A stretch of DNA of 64,000 bases from Hymenobacter sp. GOD-10R. GTDB taxonomy: Bacteria; Bacteroidota; Bacteroidia; Cytophagales; Hymenobacteraceae. Below, one piece after another: positions 49,901-55,846 of this stretch. Under the pieces are notes generated by a model. The model made no database searches. It was not told the DNA's origin and saw only the letters and a list, made by a program, of their open reading frames with translations. The position numbers and the translations under genes were made by a program. The DNA is taken from assembly GCF_035609205.1 (NCBI RefSeq), contig NZ_CP141184.1:6438501-6502500 (forward strand), given 5' to 3'. Position 1 is the first letter of the stretch; each line of letters starts with the position of its first letter.

Positions 49901-52371
49901 GGGGCACCTTCTCGGGCGACCAGACGGTAAGCACCAGTGCTACTCCCCGCCGGATAGCCCTCGGCGACCTAGACAATGATGGCGACCTCGACCTAGTAGC
50001 AGTAGGTTCCGGCTTTCCGGCAACCACAACGGCCAGTGTGCGCCTGAACGATGGCACCGGGCTTTTCAGTGGCACGCAAGAGGTATTAATCAACGGGAGT
50101 GCGCTCGACGTAACTCTCGGCGACGTGGACGGTGACGGCGACCTCGACCTAGCGGCCGGTACGCGCGGCTTCGACCAGGGCACGACCAGCGTGCGACTAA
50201 ACGACGGCACCGGCACCTTCTCCGGCAGCCAGGACATTGCAACTAACGACCCTAGCTCGATTTCCAACTTCGTGCTCAGCGTGGCCTTCGGCGACGTGGA
50301 CAACGACGGCGACCTCGACCTGTTTTCCGCTACCTACAACGGCTTCGTAGGTGTACGCTTAAATCAGGCTGTGCAGCCGCCCACGATTGCTGGCCTGTCT
50401 GTCAGTGCTGGTACGCCGGGCACTTCGGTGGTTATCACGGGTACCAATTTCACGGGTGCTACCCGCGTGACCTTCAATGGAGTAGCCGAGCTAGCTTTTG
50501 TAGTCAATTCGGCTACCCAGATTACCGTAGCAGTACCTACTGGCGCGACGACTGGACCCCTCACGGTAACTACGCCTGCTGGCACCAGCAATAGCGTGGT
50601 CTTCACAGTTAGCCCTTCGCTGCTCATCACCGCCGTTACGCCGACGCGCAATACGCCCTCCGCGCCGCGCGCTACCCCAGTGGCCCTCACCTTCGACCAA
50701 ATGCTGAGCAGCGGAACCGCCACCCAAGGCGCACTGCGGGTGTTTAGCACGCAAGCTGGTGGTCGCAAATTCGGAACGACGACAGTAACCGGGAATACTC
50801 TCAGCTTCGTACCGACGACCAGCTTTAAGCCCGGCGAAACCGTGTTTGCGAGCTTGGCCGCTACGGTGCAGAACAGCAGCGGCAACCAACGACTGGCGCT
50901 ACCGCATAGCTTTCAGTTTACGGCTGCTACGGCTCCTGCGGCGAGCGTTTTCGGCAACGGCTCCGAAGCTAGCACCGCACCCAACCCGCAAAGCGTAGCC
51001 TTGGGCGACGTGGATGGCGACGGCGACCTCGATGTGGTAACGGCCAACAACGATAACTCATTCAGCGCCAACGGCACCCTGAGTGTACGCTTGAACAACG
51101 GCAACGGCACCTACACGGGCACCCAAAACGTGGTAGTGCGCAAAGGTCCTTCGCACGTAGTGCTAGCCGACGTAGACGGCGACGGCGACCTAGACCTAGT
51201 GACGGCCAACTCGAATAGCAGCCCCAACCCGTTCTCTCCCGGCCTCGTGAGTGTGCGTCTCAACAACGGCAGCGGCACGTTCAGCAACACTGGGCAGGAT
51301 GTAGCCGTGGGGACTAGTCCGCACGCGGTAGCGCTCGGCGACATTGACGGCGACGGCGACCTGGATCTGCTGGCCGCTAACTACATTCGTTACAGCACCA
51401 GCGCCGCCGGGGAAAACCTAGCTACGAGCAACGTGAGCGTGCGCCTCAACGATGGTACGGGCACCTTCAACAGCACCGCCGCCCAAGAAGTGGTGGTCGG
51501 TACGCGCCCGTTGAGCATCGTGCTCGGCGACGTCGACAACGACGGAGACTTAGACTTTGTGACGGCTAGCTCGAATGGCACTACCGCCAGCGTGCGCCTG
51601 AATGATGGCAAAGGCATCTTCATAGGTGGCCCAGATGTACAAGTTGGCTTCAACCCCTACCAAGTGACCCTAGGTGACATCGACAAAGACGGCGACCTAG
51701 ATTTGCTCACCGCCAACTACTATGACTACACCAACCCCGCTCAAAACTACACGAGCAGCGTGGTAGCTGTGCGCCTCAACGACGGTAAAGGCGCCTTCAG
51801 CGGCACCCAAAAAGTGAGCGTAGGGCAAGGCTCCAACAGCCTAGCCCTGGGGGATGCTGATGGCGACGGCGACTTGGACCTGTTTGCCACCAATAGCCTT
51901 ACCAATAGCATCGGTGTGCGCCTGAACAATGGTGTAGGCGCCTTCAGCGGCACCCAGCAAGTAGCCGTGGGCACCAACCCCACCTACCTAGCCTTGGGCG
52001 ACGTCGATGGTAACGGCACCTTGGACTTGGTAACAGCCAACTACCTCAGCAGCAACATGAGCGTGCGCCTGAACCAAGCTTCCTCGGCGCGGGTGCTAGC
52101 CAATACGGCAGCCCTGGCCGAGCAGACTGGTGTGTACCCGAACCCGGCGCATGCGTTTGTTCGGCTTCAGCTACCCGCTAGCCTGACCAAGCAAGCCCTG
52201 CACGTGAGCGTACTCAACACCCTCGGGCAGACGGTTGTCGAACAGAAATTCTCGGCTAAGCAAACCGTAGACGACATCCAACTAGAGCTAGGCAAGCTAG
52301 CCGCGGGCGTGTACACGGTACGCATTCGTACCAACGCAGGCATTGTATCAAAACGCCTGATGGTGGAGTAG
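43954..52371 (+). CDS. P11: giant five-propeller T9SS-secreted FG-GAP protein with four TIG domains
   Basis: About 2805 aa from the ATG at 43954, which starts MNQTHTP, like MNQSSTP of P1. An ATG at 43819 is also in frame and would add 45 residues before the signal peptide (ends LGHAQ). Order: Ig 43-150, propeller 168-492, TIG 496-575, Ig 578-680, propeller 700-1055, TIG 1058-1147, Ig 1148-1253, propeller 1268-1592, TIG 1594-1672, Ig 1673-1776, propeller 1800-2139, TIG 2142-2219, Ig 2221-2327, propeller 2345-2709, sorting tail 2711-2805 (VYPNPAHAFVRLQLP, ends KRLMVE). That is five propellers of seven blades each. The last propeller is close to that of P10, including the NYYDYTN...NYTSS loop of blade 5. 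The frame is uninterrupted for 8.4 kb. Confidence 0.9.
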   Translation: MNQTHTPKPTTYQVVGATSRHLLRGGLVVALLAQATLGHAQTPTVTSLTPVRNANSAPLTTNVAVGFSQPLSTNAATQQALKVFSAQSGGKKAGTATVSGSTLTFDPSTDLKAGEKVFGTVTAAAQSSGGVAARPHVFQFTTAVVPSLGTFQGSGGVAVGNEPKDVAVGDIDGDGDIDLVAACWNYGSGVASVRLNNGNGTFSGSQNIALETNPLSVVLGDVDSDGDLDLLALNNNFGYSTVSIRLNNGAGAFSGTQQASVAWSSQDLAVGDIDGDGDLDLLAAGSNLSAPGSLISIRLNNGQGAFTGSQELSIPGSTTSISLGDLDNDGDLDLAAASADNLVRVRLNNGQGIFEGTQQVSVGSNPTHLALGDIDGDGDLDLVTANNSGGTASVRLNSGNSTFGGNQEVTLPENPTSVTLGDVDGDQDLDLIAAGSNASVRLNNGQGTFTGTQQVTIDGYLSQVTLADVDGDKDLDLLATTYAAVNVRLNQNLTAPVVANVTPSAGTVGSTAVITGTGLIGATSVTFNGVPATNFVVNSAIQITATVPAGATSGPLVVTTPLGSSNGVSFIVGPLMTVTGITPPRNARAVARTSPVAVTFSQPLNTSTATQQALRVFSQQAGGKKAGTATISGNTLTFAPGSGFRPGETVFGSVTTVAQSTSNATLGSPQVFQFTTAAAASPGTFAGGSEVSVGSKPQNVVLGDVDGDGDLDMMTANNSSTNLISGLVSLRLNNGDGTYDNTYSNEREINVGPGPYNLVLGDVDGDGDLDLLSASANGNTISVRLNDGKGIFVGNSSTPFSGAQEVYVESSPHALALGDVDGDGDLDLLAANYTSATSSTGSTVSIRLNNGSGLFSGGSEVAVGSRPTALALGDLDNDGDLDLVVPSSNSFSVGVRFNNGGGTFSGTQTVNVANNPEAVALGDVDGDGDLDLLTGNTGTNSVSVRLNDGSGAFSGTQNVTVADGPRSLNLADVDGDGDLDFVTASYGRVSFSGIINGTTASVRINNGSGVFSGTQNVTVGTQPNGVAVGDVDNDGDLDFVTANTVSNTVSVRLNQVLAGPTITSLTPIAGPVGSTVVITGTNFLNASNSGVTVSSVTFNGTPAPGFVVNSATQITVAVPAGATTGPVVVNTTIGASNAVLFTVAPRPIVTAVSPTRNAPAAPRTTAVAVTYDQPLSNNAVTQQGIRVFSFQAGGKKAGTATVSGNTLTLTPATGFKAGETVFTSVTPTVQGSIGNLALPQVFQFTTATNPSTGTFFGGTDFTIGTASNEIVTADADGDGDLDLLTATQGNVTIRFNNGNGTFSTAQIIIQGRNYVGVQVGDLDNDTDLDLVTIAAGGFLDVLLNNGNGTFTPPLFSIADYNTTVSLGDVDGDGDLDLLTTNVAGSLVVYRNEGNGSFANGMSNGVSISGGSRSAIGDVDGDGDLDVLVAVNAANSGVSIRFNNGAGVFNTQQFASVGSYAASVALGDLDADGDLDLVTVSNTTGLASVRLNDGKGTFSGTQEVAIGNGSVSVRLSDVDGNGALDLLTTNSRANTVSVRLNDGTGKFTLSTGQEVAVGATPTNLALGDLDGDGTLDLLTTNATNVSVRLNQNQPLPALANVAPALSAVGNAVVITGTNLSQTTKVTFNGTPVKEILAASATQLTVVVPEGATTGALVVTTTAGVSNSLPITLVPAVAVATLTPKRNAPAAPRNTAVAVTFTQPLSNTPATQAALKVFGSQGGKQAGTTTLSGSTLSFAPATPFRAGETVFASVSSTAQGASGVSVLPHVFQFTTATSASPGTFNGGSDLNTAVQIGGNNTTFLDLATGDIDGDGDLDLLTLHSNTSSNGVVSIRLNVGNGTYGSAQQVSVGIYAQELLLSDVDSDGDLDLLTVNYAGSISVRLNNGTGTFSNGQDASAANAATTATTGDVDGDGDQDLLVYASSSNQVYVLFNNGAGVFSSAQTVAANTNVSTMVLGDADNDGDLDLLLNSATTGVSVRLNNGRGTFSGDQTVSTSATPRRIALGDLDNDGDLDLVAVGSGFPATTTASVRLNDGTGLFSGTQEVLINGSALDVTLGDVDGDGDLDLAAGTRGFDQGTTSVRLNDGTGTFSGSQDIATNDPSSISNFVLSVAFGDVDNDGDLDLFSATYNGFVGVRLNQAVQPPTIAGLSVSAGTPGTSVVITGTNFTGATRVTFNGVAELAFVVNSATQITVAVPTGATTGPLTVTTPAGTSNSVVFTVSPSLLITAVTPTRNTPSAPRATPVALTFDQMLSSGTATQGALRVFSTQAGGRKFGTTTVTGNTLSFVPTTSFKPGETVFASLAATVQNSSGNQRLALPHSFQFTAATAPAASVFGNGSEASTAPNPQSVALGDVDGDGDLDVVTANNDNSFSANGTLSVRLNNGNGTYTGTQNVVVRKGPSHVVLADVDGDGDLDLVTANSNSSPNPFSPGLVSVRLNNGSGTFSNTGQDVAVGTSPHAVALGDIDGDGDLDLLAANYIRYSTSAAGENLATSNVSVRLNDGTGTFNSTAAQEVVVGTRPLSIVLGDVDNDGDLDFVTASSNGTTASVRLNDGKGIFIGGPDVQVGFNPYQVTLGDIDKDGDLDLLTANYYDYTNPAQNYTSSVVAVRLNDGKGAFSGTQKVSVGQGSNSLALGDADGDGDLDLFATNSLTNSIGVRLNNGVGAFSGTQQVAVGTNPTYLALGDVDGNGTLDLVTANYLSSNMSVRLNQASSARVLANTAALAEQTGVYPNPAHAFVRLQLPASLTKQALHVSVLNTLGQTVVEQKFSAKQTVDDIQLELGKLAAGVYTVRIRTNAGIVSKRLMVE

Positions 52372-52399
52372 CCAATTAAAACACCATCGGCTGCCTTCT

Positions 52400-52463
52400 A
52401 AAAGCGCCCGGTTCTTCGGTAGGCAGACCACCTAGGTTGCTTACTAAAGAGCCGGGCGCTTTT
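52400..52463. terminator. bidirectional terminator between P11 and the convergent small gene
   Basis: 17-bp arms 52400-52416 and 52447-52463 (aaaagcgcccggttctt against aagagccgggcgctttt, one G-T pair) with A and T runs at the ends, so usable from both sides. It lies between the stop of P11 and the convergent stop at 52478. Confidence 0.85.
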
Positions 52464-52477
52464 GCGTTCGGTGGTTG

Positions 52478-52966
52478 CTACTGCTTCACGCGCTGGTACT
52501 TCTCTTGCTCAAACACTTGGTCTTGAGGTTTCCAGAAAGGAAACTCTAAGATCAGCTCTTTCGCTTTCAAGCGGGCCAATACTTCGCCGCTGAAGGCTGC
52601 TGCTTGGCCGCTAGCCGTGCGGGCATAGAGGGTATCGTGGCGCACCCAGTACGTACCCTGCTCCGACATGGCTCCTTGCGTGGCTTGCCTAATGCTCAAT
52701 AGGTAGGAGCCATCAGGCCGAAACGTTAGCTGCTGAATCAGCTGGCCATGTTTCAGCTCCTGGTTGATTTCGCCAGCAGGGTCGTGGAACAGCTGCTCGA
52801 TTTGGGCGTCATTTAGTGGTCGGCGAGCGTCGAAAGCCAGCTGCTGCAACTGCCACGTACCCAATAAGTATTTGGGCACACTTGGTTGAGTAGCTTGTTG
52901 CGCAGACAGCGGCACGGGTAGCAGCAAGAGTAGAAGCCCGCCAAGTAGCAGTTTGGAGCGCCGCAT
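52478..52966 (-). CDS. small secreted protein, possibly lipocalin-like
   Basis: Not firmly identified. From the ATG at 52966 it is 162 aa; a frame extension to 52987 would add seven residues before a clear signal peptide (MRRSKLLLGGLLLLLLPVPLSAQ), so the inner ATG is better. The mature part begins near KYLLGTWQLQQLAFD and contains LIQQLTFRPDGSYLLSI, MSEQGTYWVRHDTLYART and LILEFPFW. The pattern G-T-W-x-L near the N-terminus followed by short beta strands with turns is like the lipocalin-like domains common in Bacteroidota secreted proteins. Convergent with P11; the two share a terminator. No clue to ligand or partner. Confidence 0.7.
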   Translation of the reverse strand: MRRSKLLLGGLLLLLLPVPLSAQQATQPSVPKYLLGTWQLQQLAFDARRPLNDAQIEQLFHDPAGEINQELKHGQLIQQLTFRPDGSYLLSIRQATQGAMSEQGTYWVRHDTLYARTASGQAAAFSGEVLARLKAKELILEFPFWKPQDQVFEQEKYQRVKQ

Positions 52967-53138
52967 AGAAGAGAGAAAAGGGAGCATAACCTAGCTCGGC
53001 CAAAGGTAACGGCGCTCCGAACAAAATGAGTATCCTAGCCTGTTTACCCAAGGCTTGTGTTCTATCGGGCTGCTTCAAGCTGCTCGCCGGAGCCTGACCG
53101 TATCAAACCTTTTCCCTGGGTATACTCTTCTCTAGAAG

Positions 53139-54257
53139 ATGAAACAACTTTTGCTATCCGTTTTCCTGCTACTCACCGTTGCAAGCTGCTCTAATAGACT
53201 CACTACCAAGTATGATGTAGCTGGCGAGAAGGCCGTTCTTCCCCAGGAGGAAGCCCCGCACGTACGCAACTCCCTAGAATGGTGGTACCTGACGGGCCAT
53301 TTGAAAGATAAAGAAACCGGCAAGCGCTACGGCGTTGAGTACGTGTTCTTTCACTTCAACCCCACCGGCGACAAAGACTATATGATGGTGAATGTGGCCG
53401 TGAGTGACCCAGACGCCCAGAAGTTTCGCTACGACTACAACTACTCCAAGCTACCTAGCTTTCTACCCGCGCAGTTGCCCGTCGACCTCACCATGCGCAA
53501 AAAGGCCCAGAAATGGACGCTCACGGGCCAAGAGGGCCGCTACCACATGCAAGCCCGTATGGTCGACCATCCCGGCACGGCCATCAACCTCAAAACGAAG
53601 CCCGCCAAAGAAGTGCTCATGCACGGCGGCAACGGCTATGACCGTAATGTGGCCATGAACAAAGTAGGCTACTACAGCTACCCCCGCCTCGACGCCAGCG
53701 GCACCATCGAAATAGATGGCAAGCCCCACGAAGTAGAGGGCGAAATGTGGTACGACCGCCAGTGGAACTGTAACATGAGCGGCACCAAAGACGTGAGCTG
53801 GGATTGGTTTTCCATCCAACTCGACGAGCCGCGCGAGGAAATGATGCTTTACAACCTCGTGCACCGGCCCACGGGCAAAAAGCTAGGCGGCGGCTCGCAC
53901 TTCTCCGCCAAAGCCGACAACACCCACTTAGAGCCCGCTGATTTTCAAGTAGAAAACCTAGCCTATTGGACCAGCCCTAGCTCCGGCTTGCGCTACCCAA
54001 GCAAATGGCGCGTGCGGGTGCCGAGCAAAGGCTACGACCTCATCGTGGAGCCACTCATCCCGGACCAGGAACTACGCATTCACTTCTACGCCATCTTCAA
54101 CCTGTACTACTGGGAAGGCATGTGCCGCGTGACTGGCACCCACAACGGCAAACCCGTGACCGGCAACAGCTACGTGGAAATAACCAACCGCCGCGAGGTG
54201 AAGAAAGCCAAAGCCGTGGTGGAAGAAACCGCTGAGGTTACTTCCCAAGCAAAATAG
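53139..54257 (+). CDS. CrtC/AttH-like (lipocalin-like) lipoprotein
   Basis: 372 aa lipoprotein: the signal peptide ends in the lipobox TVASC with Cys17 as the lipidated residue. The mature part matches the CrtC/AttH family (hydroxyneurosporene synthase-like, two lipocalin-like halves). Marks are SLEWWYLTGHL and YGVEYVFFHFNP near residues 45-75, GYYSYPRLDASGTIEIDG, then GEMWYDRQWN and DWFSIQLDEPREEMMLY in the middle, and LRIHFYAIFNLYYWEGMCRV near the C-terminus. Family members in plants and phototrophs hydrate carotenoids, but most bacterial lipoprotein versions have no known reaction and no carotenoid genes are nearby, so I name only the fold. Terminated by a long hairpin at 54278. The ATG at 53139 is chosen because the lipoprotein signal starts there. 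Confidence 0.85.
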   Translation: MKQLLLSVFLLLTVASCSNRLTTKYDVAGEKAVLPQEEAPHVRNSLEWWYLTGHLKDKETGKRYGVEYVFFHFNPTGDKDYMMVNVAVSDPDAQKFRYDYNYSKLPSFLPAQLPVDLTMRKKAQKWTLTGQEGRYHMQARMVDHPGTAINLKTKPAKEVLMHGGNGYDRNVAMNKVGYYSYPRLDASGTIEIDGKPHEVEGEMWYDRQWNCNMSGTKDVSWDWFSIQLDEPREEMMLYNLVHRPTGKKLGGGSHFSAKADNTHLEPADFQVENLAYWTSPSSGLRYPSKWRVRVPSKGYDLIVEPLIPDQELRIHFYAIFNLYYWEGMCRVTGTHNGKPVTGNSYVEITNRREVKKAKAVVEETAEVTSQAK

Positions 54258-54277
54258 CACGGCGCTGAAAACGCAGT

Positions 54278-54366
54278 GTCATCCTGACGAAGGAAGGACC
54301 TTATCACGCATGAACAACAGTTTGGTTTGTTCTGCGGTAATAAGGTCCTTCCTTCGTCAGGATGAC
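54278..54366. repeat. 27-bp-arm inverted repeat, possibly dispersed intergenic element and terminator
   Basis: Perfect arms 54278-54304 and 54340-54366 (begins gtcatcctgacgaagg, ends ttcgtcaggatgac) with a 35-base loop. It lies between two convergent genes (stops at 54257 and 54412). Elements beginning with TCATCCTGA and containing AAGGACCTT are, from memory, widespread between genes in Hymenobacter-like genomes, so this may be a repeat family member and not a dedicated terminator. Confidence 0.7.
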
Positions 54367-54411
54367 CGCTTGTTTGTAATGGTTAAGCTGCTTGTGGCTA
54401 GGCTCTAAAAC

Positions 54412-55593
54412 TTAGCCGTTCAGGATAATCCGGAAAGTAGTGCCCTTCCCTACCTCCGACCATTTCACGAAAAGTTTGCCCTCGTGGTAGTTCTCGATAA
54501 TACGCTTTGCCAGCGCCAGACCTAGGCCCCAGCCGCGCTTTTTAGTAGTATAGCCAGGCAGGAACACCGATTCCATCTTGCTCTTCGGAATGCCCTTGCC
54601 AGTATCCGTAATATCAATGGCAATCTGGTTTTTACCGCGGGCCGGGCGACGCAAGTGAATGTTGATGCTACCGCGGCCATCCATGGCATCGACGGCGTTC
54701 TTGCAGATATTTTCGACTACCCAGTCAAACAGCGGAATGTTAACCTTAGCGGGCATATCGGTCGGCAGCGAGGTAGTGATGGTAAAGCTCACCTTTTTCG
54801 ACACCCGGCTTTGCAGGTACGCAATGGCATTCTGCGTGACTTGCAGGATATTTTCATCCTTGAGAATCGGTACCGAGCCAATGTTGGAGAAACGCTCCGT
54901 AATAATTTCCAGCCGCCGCACATCCTTACCTAGCTCCTCCACAATCGGTTCGTCCTTAAAACGCTCCGACTCCTTCATATAGGTTTGCCAGGCCATCAGG
55001 CTGCTCAGCGGCGTGCCAAGCTGGTGCGCTGTTTCTTTAGCTAGGCCCACCCACACGCGGTTTTGCTCGGCTCGGCGCGAGTAGCTGAACGCGAAGTAGG
55101 CAATCACCGCCAAGCACGTAATAACGGCTAGCTGCACCAGCGGATAGGTGCGCAGTTGCGTGAGCAGCTCCGAATCTTTGTAATAGATAAACTGCCGGGC
55201 GCCCCCCGCGTACTCCACCACGATAGGCGGATGCTGCTCTTTCATCTTCGCTATCTGTCCCTTCAAGTAGCGAATCGAGCCTTTTTCCGATAGCCCTTTA
55301 GGCACATCCACGTTCTTCGTACCTAGGATGTTGCCTTGGTCGTCGGCCAGAATGACGGGAATGGTCTTGTTCTTCTCAATCACCTCCTCCTGCACGAATA
55401 CCAAGTTGGTTTCTTCCTCCGTGCTGATAATGTAGCGTTGCGCTTTGGCGAAGAGCTCAATTTGCTGCTGCTCGCGCTCGGTGAGGCGCTTCACCAGAAT
55501 GTTGGTGTAAATGACAGTAGCGGCCGCAATGAGCAGCGCTCCACCAATAATGAGCAGCTTAATGCGGGATTTTTGGTCGTAAATCGGAATCAA
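54412..55593 (-). CDS. membrane sensor histidine kinase
   Basis: Two-component sensor kinase, 393 aa, starting at TTG (no ATG is in frame nearby). TM1 at about 12-32, an extracytoplasmic sensor region (33-150), TM2 at about 152-170, then the H-box AKETAHQLGTPLSSLMAW with the predicted phospho-acceptor His190. The ATPase part has the N-box ICKNAVDAMDG, the G1 box DTGKGIP and KRGWGLGLALAKRIIENYHEGKL. There is no HAMP or PAS domain visible between TM2 and the H-box. No response regulator is adjacent, so it is an orphan in this window. It is divergent from hemA, an arrangement I recall from related Bacteroidota. Signal unknown. Confidence 0.9.
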   Translation of the reverse strand: MIPIYDQKSRIKLLIIGGALLIAAATVIYTNILVKRLTEREQQQIELFAKAQRYIISTEEETNLVFVQEEVIEKNKTIPVILADDQGNILGTKNVDVPKGLSEKGSIRYLKGQIAKMKEQHPPIVVEYAGGARQFIYYKDSELLTQLRTYPLVQLAVITCLAVIAYFAFSYSRRAEQNRVWVGLAKETAHQLGTPLSSLMAWQTYMKESERFKDEPIVEELGKDVRRLEIITERFSNIGSVPILKDENILQVTQNAIAYLQSRVSKKVSFTITTSLPTDMPAKVNIPLFDWVVENICKNAVDAMDGRGSINIHLRRPARGKNQIAIDITDTGKGIPKSKMESVFLPGYTTKKRGWGLGLALAKRIIENYHEGKLFVKWSEVGKGTTFRIILNG

Positions 55594-55637
55594 ACGGGGG
55601 CAGAAAGAGACAAAGCTCTTCTCGTTAAGAAGTAGTA

Positions 55638-55645
55638 CAAAGGTA
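55638..55645 (-). promoter_or_regulatory. possible -7 promoter element of the histidine kinase gene
   Basis: The minus strand reads TACCTTTG, an exact match to the Bacteroidota -7 consensus TAnnTTTG, 45 bases before the TTG start. A -33 TTTG at the right distance is not evident. Confidence 0.35.
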
Positions 55646-55846
55646 TCCGCACAAAATGTGGGCTAGCTACCGGACGAAATTACGGTGGAGATTGTTCTGC
55701 GGCGAAACAAAGAGTTCTGGGAGCCTAGGCAACCATATTCTGACTTTCTTCGAGTTAGTTACGAACCACTCCTGACGAATATCAGTTTTATTCTAACGAA
55801 TCCTGGCGTAATTTTACGCCCTAAAGTTTCGCTTGAGCACTCCGCT

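Noticed and set aside
9550..52080. Regular DNA repetition considered as a CRISPR or satellite array
   Set aside because: The repeats lie in frame inside genes, vary at third codon positions and encode protein blades; there are no constant repeats with unique spacers.
53139..54257. Naming the CrtC/AttH-like lipoprotein a carotenoid hydratase
   Set aside because: Only the fold is supported; a lipoprotein signal and the absence of carotenoid genes nearby speak against assigning that reaction.
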